Source of the DNA: Paracrocinitomix sp039939375
Lineage (GTDB): Bacteria; Bacteroidota; Bacteroidia; Flavobacteriales_D; Crocinitomicaceae
DNA: 64,000 nt
Assembly: GCA_039939375.1 (NCBI GenBank)
Contig: JBDVJO010000010.1
Location: 354,421 to 418,420 of the forward strand
Direction: 5' to 3'
Shown here: in pieces, positions 17,195 to 27,500 of the stretch
Layout of the letters: each line of letters begins with the position of its first letter
How positions within the stretch are numbered: the first letter of the stretch is position 1
The notes under the pieces: model-generated
What the model saw: only the letters and a program-made list of their open reading frames with translations
Databases searched by the model: none
Told to the model about the DNA's origin: nothing
Translations under genes and position numbers: made by a program

Positions 17195-19536
17195 TGTTTC
17201 ATCAATTTTATCGTCCTTTTTAATTCACCATTCTGATTGAAAGCTGCTAACAAATAGGCACCCTTTGCTAAATAATCAAAATTCAATTGTTTTGCTATCT
17301 GTCCTTGCTCAATTAACTGACCATCCATGGCGTATAATTTAAAAGTCCCTTCTGACACCCCATTAATACTAATAATATCGGCAAAAGGATTAGGATACGC
17401 TTCTATCTCGACCAATTCGTCTTCAGCTTTTCCAGCCATGGAGAAATCAGTAATTGAAAAATGATCGAAAGCAGCTTCAGTAATGTTAATCGTCTCTAAA
17501 TAATCAGAAATAGTAAGAATAACTTGCATGTTCGCCGTTAAATTAAAACTCAGAGGAATTTCAACACTCATAGGTGTCCAAGTACTTAAAGGGATGTTAT
17601 CCACGTGGATTTTAGTCAGGTCTATAGTCTCTGTCCCATTGAATAACTTCACAAACAAGGTATCATTAGGATAAAAAGGCCCATGTTGATTATAGTAGAA
17701 CACATTAAAGTTGACATGAGGAGTAGCATAAGCTGTTAGATCAAAAATTGGGCTAATCAAAGTCGTTTCTCCATCTGCCACTTCTTCTGTATTTCCTGCT
17801 GTGGTGCCATTACCAGTGATAAAAGCTTTATTTCCACAATCCCATAAGGCATCCGTAAAGGGGTTTTCTATTTCGCCATTATAATTCACTCCTACTGGCG
17901 CTTCTCGCTCCCACATCCCCTTATCAGCATCACCGAAAACAGCCCATCCAAAATCAAGTGAAAAATCATCATAAATACCTTGATCTAAATAAAGTGTAAT
18001 ATCAGTTGTACTATTCGTAAGTAAGGTATCCGAAAAGCAATCACTTTGAAACCCCCACTTCCCTGCTACGACATCATAATTATCTTCATAATAAAGACCC
18101 AACACCACTTCACCATTCACATCTGTAACACCTTGATGATCTAGATAAGTATGTTCAAATAAAACCTGGGCATTCTCAATAGGATTTAATGTCACTGCAT
18201 CTAAAACAGTTACCGTTACATTATATTGAGGGATTTTAGTCAATTCAACGTCCTCTACAACAGTAGTTCCTTGGGTAAGATTTACAGATACGGTTTCAGG
18301 ATAATATAAAATTTTGAAAAAGGTAACATCATAAGTTCCAGTGGATGCAATTCCAGTTGCATAATCTCCGAAAATATTAGTGTTGTCATAAATACTTTCA
18401 TTGTCTATTGAAACTCCTACATTATTCAGAGCAGTTGACGTTCCAAACTCGGTAACATTCCCTTCTAAATACGCACCCTGTTGATATGTTGGACCTAAAA
18501 TGAATAAACCTTCTTGTCGATCAGTAGCCAAAATATTTCCAGAACTTAAGAAAGGATAAGCTCCCCAGCACCCAACAGAACCACTTTCATCTAAGGGAGA
18601 AGTATCAAAATTTCCGACTTCAACCATATTTGCAGGATTTGAAATATCATGAACTACTATACCATCTGCGTAATATGAAGTGATTAAATAGTCTCCTAAA
18701 ACATGTGCATTATGCGGCATAATATTCTCATTCGGCGAAGATTGAATTTTATCTAAATACTGGATGTTTGCTGGATCAGAGACATCATAAGCCGCTAAAT
18801 ATCCACCATTTACTTCGTCTGTTGTAAACGCGAAGTCTCCATCAGCAGTTGTCCAAATATTGTGTGTAAAGATTGACGGCGTAGAAGATGTTCCCAAAAG
18901 AACAGGATTCGCTTTATCCGTCAAATCAACGATTGAGAAAAAACCATCATTGATATGAGCGAAGTAACCCGTATCATTCAAAACATAGCCATCATGAGCG
19001 TACCAATTATCAAAAGTCCCAACTTCAATTGGATTTAAAGGGTCTGTTGCAACATCCAAAATGATGACACCTCCGATACCTCTTCCCGCTCCAAAAATAT
19101 AAACGAAACCATTGTCTTGATAAACATTATGAGCCGACAACCATTCATCTCCTGAAGGTCCTGAATAATGGGTAAATGGCAGTGTTGTGCTTGAAGGCAA
19201 TGGACTTAAGTCTATAATCATTAAGCCCTCTTCCGCTTCGGTAGTTACATAAGCATAATCTCCATAAACTTTAATGTCTCTCCAGACTGAATATAAGCCA
19301 TCAATCCATTCAATTTCAGCTGCCACTGAAGGATCTGTCACATCTACAATGCTTACACCATGTTCTGTTCCAACTAACGCATATTCATTATTGTTTTCAT
19401 CTTCATATCCCCAGATATCATTACAAACCGTAGTGTGAGCCAAAGGAACATCAACATATCCCAACTGCGAAATGTTTAATTGTGAAAAAGATTGAATTGA
19501 ACTTAAAAGTCCTGCAATAAGGAGTAGTTGTTTCAT
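17191..19536 (-). CDS. Choice-of-anchor B family secreted protein with T9SS sorting domain
   Basis: A 781-residue cell-surface protein. Order of parts: signal peptide (MKQLLLIAGLLSSIQSFS); a choice-of-anchor B/LVIVP beta-propeller, residues about 20-355, with repeating units such as GVSIVDVTDPS, GLMIIDLS and GVIILDVATDPLNP; two carboxypeptidase-regulatory-like beta-sandwiches, about 358-525; a jelly-roll/MAM-like domain, about 530-695; and a type A T9SS C-terminal sorting domain from about residue 708 (VEIEAYPNPFADIISINGV to LKRTIKLMKQ). The sorting domain means export by the type IX system and surface attachment. The ligand is unknown. It is the first gene of the unit with the lipoprotein and PqiA genes. 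Confidence 0.88.
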   Translation of the reverse strand: MKQLLLIAGLLSSIQSFSQLNISQLGYVDVPLAHTTVCNDIWGYEDENNNEYALVGTEHGVSIVDVTDPSVAAEIEWIDGLYSVWRDIKVYGDYAYVTTEAEEGLMIIDLSPLPSSTTLPFTHYSGPSGDEWLSAHNVYQDNGFVYIFGAGRGIGGVIILDVATDPLNPIEVGTFDNWYAHDGYVLNDTGYFAHINDGFFSIVDLTDKANPVLLGTSSTPSIFTHNIWTTADGDFAFTTDEVNGGYLAAYDVSDPANIQYLDKIQSSPNENIMPHNAHVLGDYLITSYYADGIVVHDISNPANMVEVGNFDTSPLDESGSVGCWGAYPFLSSGNILATDRQEGLFILGPTYQQGAYLEGNVTEFGTSTALNNVGVSIDNESIYDNTNIFGDYATGIASTGTYDVTFFKILYYPETVSVNLTQGTTVVEDVELTKIPQYNVTVTVLDAVTLNPIENAQVLFEHTYLDHQGVTDVNGEVVLGLYYEDNYDVVAGKWGFQSDCFSDTLLTNSTTDITLYLDQGIYDDFSLDFGWAVFGDADKGMWEREAPVGVNYNGEIENPFTDALWDCGNKAFITGNGTTAGNTEEVADGETTLISPIFDLTAYATPHVNFNVFYYNQHGPFYPNDTLFVKLFNGTETIDLTKIHVDNIPLSTWTPMSVEIPLSFNLTANMQVILTISDYLETINITEAAFDHFSITDFSMAGKAEDELVEIEAYPNPFADIISINGVSEGTFKLYAMDGQLIEQGQIAKQLNFDYLAKGAYLLAAFNQNGELKRTIKLMKQ

Positions 19537-19610
19537 TTTAAAATATATAACTCAAAGTTATGATATTAAAAGATTAACAGCAAGATAGATTTGGTAAACT
19601 AAAGATTTAC

Positions 19611-20213
19611 CTATTTAGTGGTGTTTTTAATTGACTCCCAGGTGGTATACATGCTCTCTTGTGAAGGTCTATTGGGTTCAATTTCCCTCAGGGGCGTTAC
19701 TTCTTTTAAAGTTTCATGGCATTCTTGCGGAAGCTTTTGATAAAGTGCTGTTCCCATAGTTTTCCATTGAATCATTTCATCCGAAACAGATTTTACAATT
19801 TTCGCTGGATTACCGACTACTAAACTTCTATTTGGAATTTTCATTTTTGCTGGAACAAAACTGAGTGCACCCACAATGCATTCATCCCCTACTTCAACTT
19901 CATCCATAATCACTGCATTCATGCCTATTAAACAGTTCTCACCTAGATTTGCTCCGTGAATTATTGCTCCATGCCCTACATGAGCTCCTTTTTTCAGTCT
20001 AACTGTAGTTCCAGGAAACATATGAACCGTGCAATTCTCTTGAACATTGCAACCATCTTCAATGATGATTTGGCCCCAATCTCCGCGCAATGCGCATGAG
20101 GGACCTATATATACATCCTTGCCGATAATAACGTTACCCGTTACCGTTGCCTGTGGATGAACAAAAGCTGTTTCATGCACAACAGGAACGAAGCCATTAA
20201 ATTCAAAAATCAT
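19611..20213 (-). CDS. Gamma-carbonic anhydrase-like hexapeptide protein (PaaY family)
   Basis: A 200-residue left-handed beta-helix protein. Isoleucine-patch hexapeptide repeats run from about residue 17 to 145 (TVTGNVIIGKDVYIGP, GENCLIGMNAVIMDEV). The three metal-binding histidines of the gamma-carbonic anhydrase fold are present: CTVHMFPG, then VGHGAIIHGA. It resembles PaaY, which hydrolyses thioesters such as coenzyme A derivatives of phenylacetate catabolism; in many bacteria such proteins are generic gamma-CA-like. No paa genes are in the window, so a housekeeping thioesterase or carbonic anhydrase role is as likely. It is the third gene of a unit with accA and a 7-TM protein (3 bp gap). 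Confidence 0.85.
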   Translation of the reverse strand: MIFEFNGFVPVVHETAFVHPQATVTGNVIIGKDVYIGPSCALRGDWGQIIIEDGCNVQENCTVHMFPGTTVRLKKGAHVGHGAIIHGANLGENCLIGMNAVIMDEVEVGDECIVGALSFVPAKMKIPNRSLVVGNPAKIVKSVSDEMIQWKTMGTALYQKLPQECHETLKEVTPLREIEPNRPSQESMYTTWESIKNTTK

Positions 20214-20216
20214 GGA

Positions 20217-20936
20217 TTAAAGATAAGCATCTTGATTGATACCCTCTTTATAAATGTTTTTACATCCAATAAAGAAATAAATGATTCCAGCAGCTAACAA
20301 GACATGACTCAAATCATTTTTATCAAACCAAGGATGAAGATTAATCTTCATTAAAAAGATAAAAGCAGAAGGCAACATCACTAATACACCTAACTTAAAA
20401 TATCGGTAAGACTGCGACATTCCTTTCTTGACATAGTGATGCGCTAAAAATCCAGCAGCCAACGAAACGCCCACAATGGTATTTATTGCGATTGGTAAAA
20501 AACCGATACTGGGTTTCTCCCAAACAGGTGCAACACATAACAAAATCACCCAGGTTGCCATCACTAGAACGAACTTCCAAAACGAAATACCCTTTAAAAT
20601 TTTTATTTGTCGATTGTTTTTGCTTGCTGCAATCATTGCTTGCTCTAACATGTAAATTGAAACTGGACCGGCAATCCAAGATGGGAATTTACCGAGTACA
20701 CCCCAATAATTGAAGAAAGCATGGGCTAAACCTCCATAAAATGCACCTACTCCGAAAATCAGGAAGAACCAAAACCAATATTCAAAAAAAGGATGATTGG
20801 CCTTGAACTTTTTAACCTTGAAGGCTAAAATAATGCTTAAGGTCCCTAAAATAGAATCAGTAATCAGAGCCATTGGCTCTACTAAATCAAATCCAAGTAA
20901 AGTGAAATGGATTTTCTCAAAATCAGCAAAAATCAT
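20217..20936 (-). CDS. Seven-TM membrane protein, possibly CREST/PAQR-like (DUF6962-like)
   Basis: A 239-residue protein with about seven hydrophobic helices and little else. Conserved-looking polar residues sit inside them: GGLAHAFFNYW in the second or third helix, and HPWFDKNDLSHVLL before the last helix. The His...Asp...His arrangement resembles the metal-binding pattern of the CREST superfamily (alkaline ceramidase, PAQR, hemolysin III), which are zinc-dependent membrane lipid hydrolases; this is inference from pattern. It sits between accA and the PaaY-like gene, 15 bp and 3 bp away respectively, so expression with fatty-acid synthesis is plausible. Confidence 0.65.
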   Translation of the reverse strand: MIFADFEKIHFTLLGFDLVEPMALITDSILGTLSIILAFKVKKFKANHPFFEYWFWFFLIFGVGAFYGGLAHAFFNYWGVLGKFPSWIAGPVSIYMLEQAMIAASKNNRQIKILKGISFWKFVLVMATWVILLCVAPVWEKPSIGFLPIAINTIVGVSLAAGFLAHHYVKKGMSQSYRYFKLGVLVMLPSAFIFLMKINLHPWFDKNDLSHVLLAAGIIYFFIGCKNIYKEGINQDAYL

Positions 20937-20951
20937 CTAGTTGTACTTCTC

Positions 20952-21911
20952 CTATTTCCCTTTATACTCTCCCATTTCACAGAATTTTTCAATTCTTTTC
21001 TCCGATCTTACAAAAGGGTCTTGAGATGACAGTTTATCTAAATTCTTTAAAATTGATTTCTTGACGTTTTCAAAGGTTTCTTCCCTGAATCTGTGCGCTC
21101 CACCAACCGGCTCTTTGATAATTTCATCAACAATCTTTAGATTTTTCATATCTGTAGATGTCAATTTTAAAGCCTCTGCAGCTTTTTCTTTAAAATCCCA
21201 ACTTCTCCAAAGGATAGTTGAACAGTTTTCAGGTGAAATTACTGAATACCAAGAATTCTCAAGCATGATCACTTTATCTCCAACCCCTATTCCTAAAGCT
21301 CCACCAGATGCTCCTTCACCAATAATTATACAAATTACAGGCACTTTCAAGTTCATCATTTCATAGATGTTTCTTGCAATCGCTTCTCCTTGACCTCTTT
21401 CTTCTGCTTCTAGCCCCGGAAATGCACCTGGGGTATCTATCAATGTCACAATTGGTTTATTGAACTTCTCAGCCAATCTAAATAATCGTAACGCTTTTCT
21501 ATATCCTTCTGGATTTGGCATCCCAAAGTTTCTGAACTGACGCATTTTTGTATTCGCACCTTTTTGTTGACCAACAAACATTACCGTTTGTCCATCAAGT
21601 TGGCCAAAACCACCTACCATGGCTTTGTCATCCTTTACATTTCTATCACCGTGTAACTCAATAAAGGTTCCATCTGATAATGCTTTGATGTATTCTAAAG
21701 AATAAGGTCTGTCTGGATGACGAGAGAGCTGAACTCTTTGCCAAGGCGTCAGATTTTTAAAAATTTCTTTGGTTGTAGAATTTAATTTTTTCTCCAGATC
21801 TTTCACCATTTTTGAAGTATCAACTCCACTATTGGTTTCAATTTCTTTTGCTTTCTGAATTTCTTCTTCTATTGCCGCTAAAGGCTCTTCAAATTCTAAA
21901 TAGTTTGCCAT
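20952..21911 (-). CDS. accA: Acetyl-CoA carboxylase carboxyltransferase subunit alpha
   Basis: A 319-residue AccA, the usual length. It is half of the carboxyltransferase that moves CO2 from biotin carboxyl carrier to acetyl-CoA, giving malonyl-CoA for fatty-acid synthesis. Visible family segments are LTPWQRVQLSRHPDRPY, FGMPNPEGYRKALRLF, IDTPGAFPGLEAEERGQ and GEGASGGALGIGVGD, the last being the oxyanion and CoA-binding loops of the crotonase fold. The beta subunit gene (accD) is not in the window. It is the first gene of a three-gene minus-strand unit, and a TAAATTTG box lies about 42 bp upstream. Confidence 0.97.
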   Translation of the reverse strand: MANYLEFEEPLAAIEEEIQKAKEIETNSGVDTSKMVKDLEKKLNSTTKEIFKNLTPWQRVQLSRHPDRPYSLEYIKALSDGTFIELHGDRNVKDDKAMVGGFGQLDGQTVMFVGQQKGANTKMRQFRNFGMPNPEGYRKALRLFRLAEKFNKPIVTLIDTPGAFPGLEAEERGQGEAIARNIYEMMNLKVPVICIIIGEGASGGALGIGVGDKVIMLENSWYSVISPENCSTILWRSWDFKEKAAEALKLTSTDMKNLKIVDEIIKEPVGGAHRFREETFENVKKSILKNLDKLSSQDPFVRSEKRIEKFCEMGEYKGK

Positions 21912-21952
21912 TCCTTTGTTTTATTGATTGATTACAATCGTAATCGAGGGGT

Positions 21953-21960
21953 CAAATTTA
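21953..21960 (-). promoter_or_regulatory. Candidate -7 box for accA
   Basis: The minus-strand octamer TAAATTTG fits TAnnTTTG and lies 42 bp before the accA ATG, implying a leader of about 35 nt. No TTTG is seen at a -33 distance. Confidence 0.35.
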
Positions 21961-22030
21961 CACTTTTTTCATCAGTCCTAAAGAAAGGAGCTTTTAATTT
22001 TTCATCTTATATTCGTTGAAAACTGCCGAA

Positions 22031-22798
22031 GTGATTGTATTTTCTAATGCTAAAATAAATGTTGGATTAGCCGTTTTAGACAAACGCGAAGATGGTTTCC
22101 ACAATCTTGACAGCATATTTTATCCAGTTCCTTTGTGCGATATAATTGAGTTCAACCCAGCTAAAAAAGACAGTTTCACCATTTACGGAATTCAAATAAG
22201 TAAAACAGACAACTTAATTGTGAAAGCTGTTGATTTATTGCGATCACACTATTCGATTCCGGCTGTTTCAATTCATCTATTTAAGCAAATTCCTTTAGGT
22301 GCAGGGCTGGGCGGAGGAAGTTCAAACGCAACACATACCCTTTTAGCTTTAAACAAGCTATTTGAACTCAACATTTCTAATGAAAGATTAGCGGATTTTG
22401 CACTCTTTTTGGGATCAGATTGTCCTTTTTTCTTTAAAAACACTTCTTCATTTGTAACAGGTAGAGGAGAATCTATCGTTGAAACAGAATCGTTTTTAAA
22501 AGGGAAATTTATTCAATTGATTTATCCGGAAATCCATATTTCAACGGCTGATGCTTTCAATAAATTAACGAAATTATCAGTTTCTACAACTGCCGAAACA
22601 AACTGGATTCATACAACCAATGACTTCCAAAAGGGAGTCGTTTCTGAATACCCAATCATAAGCGAATTGCTTGACGATTTAAAAAAGAAAGGTGCGATTT
22701 ATACTTCTATGAGCGGCACTGGATCTTGCGTTTATGGCATCTTCAATGAAATGCCAAATAAACTTAATAAGTTTCAAAGCTGGATTTTTAAATTATAA
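22031..22798 (+). CDS. ispE: 4-diphosphocytidyl-2-C-methyl-D-erythritol kinase
   Basis: A GHMP kinase that phosphorylates CDP-methylerythritol in the MEP route to isopentenyl diphosphate. Evidence: N-terminal FSNAKINVGLAVLDKREDGFHNL, the conserved AK(I/L)N...DGxH signature of IspE with the catalytic Lys; the ATP loop PLGAGLGGGSSNA; ALFLGSDCPFF with the catalytic Asp; and MSGTGSCVYGIF (motif 3). About 255 residues, normal length. I place the start at the GTG at 22031 because it gives the usual MIVFxNAKIN beginning; an in-frame TTG at 22016 would add five residues. It is monocistronic and divergent from accA. It is notable because a full mevalonate operon lies 27 kb away. It ends in a 6-bp convergent overlap with a glycosyltransferase gene. 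Confidence 0.93.
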   Translation: MIVFSNAKINVGLAVLDKREDGFHNLDSIFYPVPLCDIIEFNPAKKDSFTIYGIQISKTDNLIVKAVDLLRSHYSIPAVSIHLFKQIPLGAGLGGGSSNATHTLLALNKLFELNISNERLADFALFLGSDCPFFFKNTSSFVTGRGESIVETESFLKGKFIQLIYPEIHISTADAFNKLTKLSVSTTAETNWIHTTNDFQKGVVSEYPIISELLDDLKKKGAIYTSMSGTGSCVYGIFNEMPNKLNKFQSWIFKL

Positions 22799-23776
22799 TA
22801 TCCAATAATTTTTGCCTTTTACGAATCCCTTAATGGACATGAATTGTTCTATTTCTTGCTGCTTTTGAGGTTCTTTAGGCCAATTCGCCAATAAAGATTT
22901 GATTTCAGGGCGTAATTCTTTTAAATCTTTAACCACATTGTTTGAAGCCACCCTTCTCTTGTTGTAGTCAAACCATTCAAATGGCTGATCTAATCCAGAC
23001 AAAATAGAGGCCGCTAGTTTTCCTTTAGAATTAGCCCCAATTAACTGAATCGGTTCAGATGAATCAAGTTCGTTTTTTATAAAGTGCTTTAACTTTAATC
23101 TAAAGAATGACTCCTGCTGGTAGATGTCAGAATTTCTAGAGGTCCTATCTGGATGTTCTCTCCAAAAATGCGTGATCTCATCCGTTTTCAAGAAAGTGTA
23201 GCCCAAAGCATACCATTTTAACACCAAGTCGTAATCTTCTGGGTAGTCTAATTCTTGAATAGAAATATCTTCTATAAAACATTGTCTTGAAACCAACCAA
23301 TTGGGCGAAGCTATTGTGCATTCACGGTACACTTCAGCTGAATAATCTGAAATACCATTTATCCAATTTTGATAATCCGTATAACCATCCGAAACCTTTG
23401 CGTCAGAAAAATACTGAACGCGTCCTGTTACCACTGTCCTCTTCTTACCCTTAAGCAATGTGACAAGAATATCTAACTTCTCATTTGGCATAACATCATC
23501 TGCATCCATGCGGTGAATGAATTCGCCATTTGATTCTGAAAATGCAGTACTTAAAGCGGAAATTATTCCCTTACCCGAATTTGAAAACACTTTTATTCTA
23601 TGATCAATTGATGCAAAATCCTGCAGCATCTTCAAAGAATCATCCTCTGAAGCATCATCAACAGCTAACAACTCCCAATTCACATAGCTTTGATTAATAA
23701 TGGATGTTACGCATTCTTTCAAAAATGGAGAAGCATTTTTAACCGGCATTAGAATAGAAACTTTTTCAGTAATCAT
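22793..23776 (-). CDS. Family 2 glycosyltransferase
   Basis: A 327-residue GT-A fold glycosyltransferase of family 2. The N terminus VSILMPVKNASPFLKECVTSI, the segment LLAVDDASEDDSL and the metal-binding FIHRMDADDVM (DXD-type motif) are standard. The C-terminal 100 residues include a segment like ELDSSEPIQLIGANSKGKLAAS that resembles a nucleotide-binding or NAD-like loop and is less typical. It probably adds a sugar to a cell-surface glycan; donor and acceptor are unknown and no other glycan genes are nearby. It diverges from the intradiol dioxygenase gene with about 50 bp between starts. Confidence 0.88.
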   Translation of the reverse strand: MITEKVSILMPVKNASPFLKECVTSIINQSYVNWELLAVDDASEDDSLKMLQDFASIDHRIKVFSNSGKGIISALSTAFSESNGEFIHRMDADDVMPNEKLDILVTLLKGKKRTVVTGRVQYFSDAKVSDGYTDYQNWINGISDYSAEVYRECTIASPNWLVSRQCFIEDISIQELDYPEDYDLVLKWYALGYTFLKTDEITHFWREHPDRTSRNSDIYQQESFFRLKLKHFIKNELDSSEPIQLIGANSKGKLAASILSGLDQPFEWFDYNKRRVASNNVVKDLKELRPEIKSLLANWPKEPQKQQEIEQFMSIKGFVKGKNYWIL

Positions 23777-23825
23777 ATTTTGGGAACGGTTGTTGCTACA
23801 AAGAAAAGAAAATGCTCAATTAAAC

Positions 23826-24434
23826 ATGATGGACAGAAAACAATTTTTAGTTACCTCTACTCTCGCAGCCTTTTCTTTATCGGCTTTTGGAAAAGTTTCG
23901 CTTGACGAAAACAATCAATTCGCAGGTGATTGCGAAACCACAAATGACATCTTAGGACCGTTTTACAGACCTAAGGCTCCTATTAGAAAGGATATGTTAT
24001 TTGAAGGTTTAAAGGGAAATAGAATTTCAATTGTTGGAAAGGTTTATACAGATGATTGTAAAACGGTATTAGAAGATGCTCTTGTTGAAGTGTGGCACTG
24101 TGACACCGAGGGTAATTATGATAATAAAAGTTCAAAAATGCTCCATAGAGCTCGCTGGGTAACTGATAAAAAAGGAAACTATGCTTTTGATACGATCATT
24201 CCTGGTAAATATTTAAACGGAAAATTGTATCGACCATCACATATTCATTTCAGGGTATCCTGTGCAGGTCATCAAGAATTGATTTCTCAAATCTATTTTG
24301 CTGGCGATCCTCACATAACTGAAGATCCTTGGGCCTCTCAAAAGAAAGCAGAACATAGAATATTATCGCTAAACCCTGTAAACATCAAAGGTGGATTAGA
24401 AGTAAACTTTGATATATTTCTAAAAAAGAAATAA
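23826..24434 (+). CDS. Intradiol ring-cleavage dioxygenase family protein (exported)
   Basis: About 202 residues. The start is one of two adjacent ATGs (23826, 23829); the longer upstream reading frame overlaps the divergent glycosyltransferase and is unlikely. An N-terminal export signal follows (MDRKQFLVTSTLAAFSLSAFG). The catalytic beta-sandwich contains ILGPFYRP, VEVWHCDTEGNYDN, and the cluster of non-heme Fe(III) ligands GKLYRPSHIHFRVS (Tyr, His, His). The other Tyr ligand is probably in GNYDN. Enzymes of this fold cleave catechol or hydroxyquinol between the hydroxyls; secreted bacterial members of this type have poorly known substrates. It stands alone. Confidence 0.85.
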   Translation: MMDRKQFLVTSTLAAFSLSAFGKVSLDENNQFAGDCETTNDILGPFYRPKAPIRKDMLFEGLKGNRISIVGKVYTDDCKTVLEDALVEVWHCDTEGNYDNKSSKMLHRARWVTDKKGNYAFDTIIPGKYLNGKLYRPSHIHFRVSCAGHQELISQIYFAGDPHITEDPWASQKKAEHRILSLNPVNIKGGLEVNFDIFLKKK

Positions 24435-24546
24435 CTACAGAATATATAGCGACTCAACCATTTAACTTAGAATTAGGGATTTTATCACTTTTTTGCGCTG
24501 AAAGATATTTGAATTATTACCTTTAATTTTATTCAAAAATCTAAGC

Positions 24547-27500
24547 ATGAAGAATTTATTAGCCCTTAGTATCTTGCTGTTTGTAGGATCTGCAATTGCG
24601 CAACCTTTATGGATGCGTTATCCATCAATTTCGCCTGACGGCAGCAAAATAGCGTTCAACTACCAAGGCGATATATTCGTAGTAAATTCATCAGGAGGAC
24701 AAGCTTTACAACTTACCTCTAACCCATCTTATGATTATAATGCTATTTGGTCCCCAGATGGAAAATCAATTGCATTCGCATCAAATAGGCATGGTAACTT
24801 TGATGTTTTTCTAATGAGTGCTGAAGGCGGAGCTCCTAAAAGATTGACATTTCACTCATCAAATGACATCCCTCAAGACTTCAGCCCAAAAGGAGATAAA
24901 ATAATTTTTGGTGCGAGAAGACTAGATGATGTTAAATCTATTCAGTTTCCATACGCCGGATTAGAAGAGTTATATGAAGTTCCAACTGCCGGTGGACGAG
25001 AAAAACAATTCATTACAGTAGCATCTGAAATGTCTCAATTTAATGCAGATGGAACTAAACTATTATTTCAAAATAGAAAAGGATATGAAGATCCATGGAG
25101 AAAACATCACACTTCTTCAGTAACAAGAGATATCGTACTATATGATGTAAAAGCGAAGTCTTATACAATGGTGACAACAGAAAGTTGTGAAGACCGCAAT
25201 CCAATTTGGAATGGGGATTCTAAACTTTTTTTCTTGTCAGAGAAATCAGGAAGTTTTAATATCTGGAGTGGAGACATTTCTTCACCTTACTCAAAGCAAC
25301 TAACAACTCACAAAGACCATCCTGTTAGATTTTTAAGTAGCGCATCTGACGGGACCCTTTGTTATGGATTTAACGGTGAAATATATTTGTTCAAAGATGG
25401 AAAAAGCTCAAAGGTTTCAATCTCCATCAAGAAAGACTATATAGCAAATGAAACTACTGTTAAGCGAGTTTCAAGAGCTGGGGAATTTGCCATATCACCT
25501 AACAACAAAGAGGTAGCTTTCATTTACAGAGGTGAAGTTTTCGTTACTTCTGTTGACTACAAAACAACCAAAAGAATAACAAACACACCAGAACAAGAAC
25601 GCTCAGTTTCGTTCAGCCCTGAAGGAGATGCAGTTTTATATGCAGCCGAAAGAAATGAAAGCTGGAACATTTATCAAACTAAAATCAAAAGAGAATCTGA
25701 AGAATATTTTTACAACGCTACCTTATTAGAAGAAGAAGAATTGGTGAACAATGGTGAAGAAACTTTTCAACCTATGTATTCACCAGATGGGAAAGAAATT
25801 GCCTATTTAGAAAATAGAACGACCGTTAAGGTATATAATGTTGCTTCTAAAAAATCCAGAATTGTTTTGGGTGGCGAAATGAATTATTCATATTCTGATG
25901 GTGATCAATACTTTACTTGGTCTCCTGACTCAAAATGGTTGCTTGTAGAATATTTGCCAGCTGATCGTTGGACTTCTGATATAGGATTAGTTAATGTGAA
26001 TGATAAAAAAGAGCCAATTAACTTGACTCAATCTGGTTATGGAAACGGTGCTCCGAAGTTCGCCATGGATGGTGAAATGGTTTACTATTACACCGGAAAA
26101 CATGCTTATAAATCGCAAGGTGGTCATGGATCTCAAGGGAACGTTGAAGCTGTATTTTTAACTGAAAACGCTTATCATAAATTCATCCTTGATGAAGAAG
26201 AATATGCCGAATGGGAAGAAGAGGAAAAACAAAAGAAGAAAGACGAAGCAAAAGACGACAAGAAAGACGACAAGGACAAGGAGAAAGAAAAAGATGACAA
26301 GAAAAAAGAGGATGAACCTTTAAAAATTGATCTAGACAATTTAGAAAACAGAAGAGTTATGTTAACCATTCATGGTTCTCATTTAATGGATTACCTGGTT
26401 AACAATGAAGGAACTCAAATGTACTATTTGGCCTCTTTTGAAAAAGGCTATAACCTATGGACAACCAAGTTCAAAGAACAAGAAACTAAAATGTTCGCAA
26501 AAATTGATGCAAGGTGGTCTTCTATCCTATTTGATAAGGATGAGAAAAACATCTATTTAAATAAAAGCGGAAGTATAATGAAAGTTGATGCCTCTTCAGC
26601 TAAAATGGAGCCTGTCAGCTTCAGTGCTGAAATGAATCTAAATGCATCTGCAGAACGTCAGTACATGTTTAACCATGTTTGGAGACAGGTGAGAGAAAAA
26701 TTCTATGTTGAAGATTTGCATGGGGTAAATTGGGAATTGTACAAGAAAGAATACGGTAAATTTTTACCGCACATAAACAATGGATATGATTTCGCAGAGT
26801 TACTTTCAGAATTATTGGGAGAATTAAATGCATCTCACACTGGCGCTAGGTATAGAAATTATGATCCGAACGGAACTAGTACGGCTTCTTTAGGATGTTT
26901 CTTCGATCAATCGCACTCTGGTGACGGTTTAAAAGTGATTGAAATCATGGACAAAGGCCCTTTGACCAAAGGTTCGGATAAGTTAAAAGCTGGAGTAATC
27001 ATTGAAAAAATAGATGGAATTGCCATCAAAGCTGGTGAAAATTATCTGCCATTATTAGACAGAAAAACCAATAAAAAAGTGTTGCTTTCATTGTACGACC
27101 CTACTTCTAAAGAAAAATGGGAAGAAACAGTAAAACCAATTTCTAGGGGTACTGAATACAATTTACTTTATGAAAGATGGGTAAAGCATTGCGAAGAAAC
27201 AGTAGATAAACTATCTAATGGTAGATTAGGATACGTTCATGTAAAAACAATGTCACCTAGCGGATTTACAGCCGTTTATGATAAGGCTAAAGGAAAGTAT
27301 AACAAAAAAGAAGGTTTAGTTGTTGATACCAGATTCAACGGTGGTGGTTGGCTACATGATGATTTAGCGACTTTCTTAAGTGGCAAATTATACATGAGTT
27401 TTGAACCAAGAGGTCAAAAAAACATGGGAGGTGAACCTTTAGCTAAATGGCAAAAACCTTCGTGTGTTTTAATGTCTGAAGGAAACTATTCTGACGCGCA

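Noticed and set aside
23700..23825. Longer start for the intradiol dioxygenase
   Set aside because: It would overlap the divergent glycosyltransferase gene and hide the export signal that begins at the 23826/23829 ATGs.
26175..26369. Minus-strand frame encoding a Ser/Phe-rich peptide
   Set aside because: It is the shadow of the Lys/Glu-rich insert of the tricorn-type protease on the other strand.
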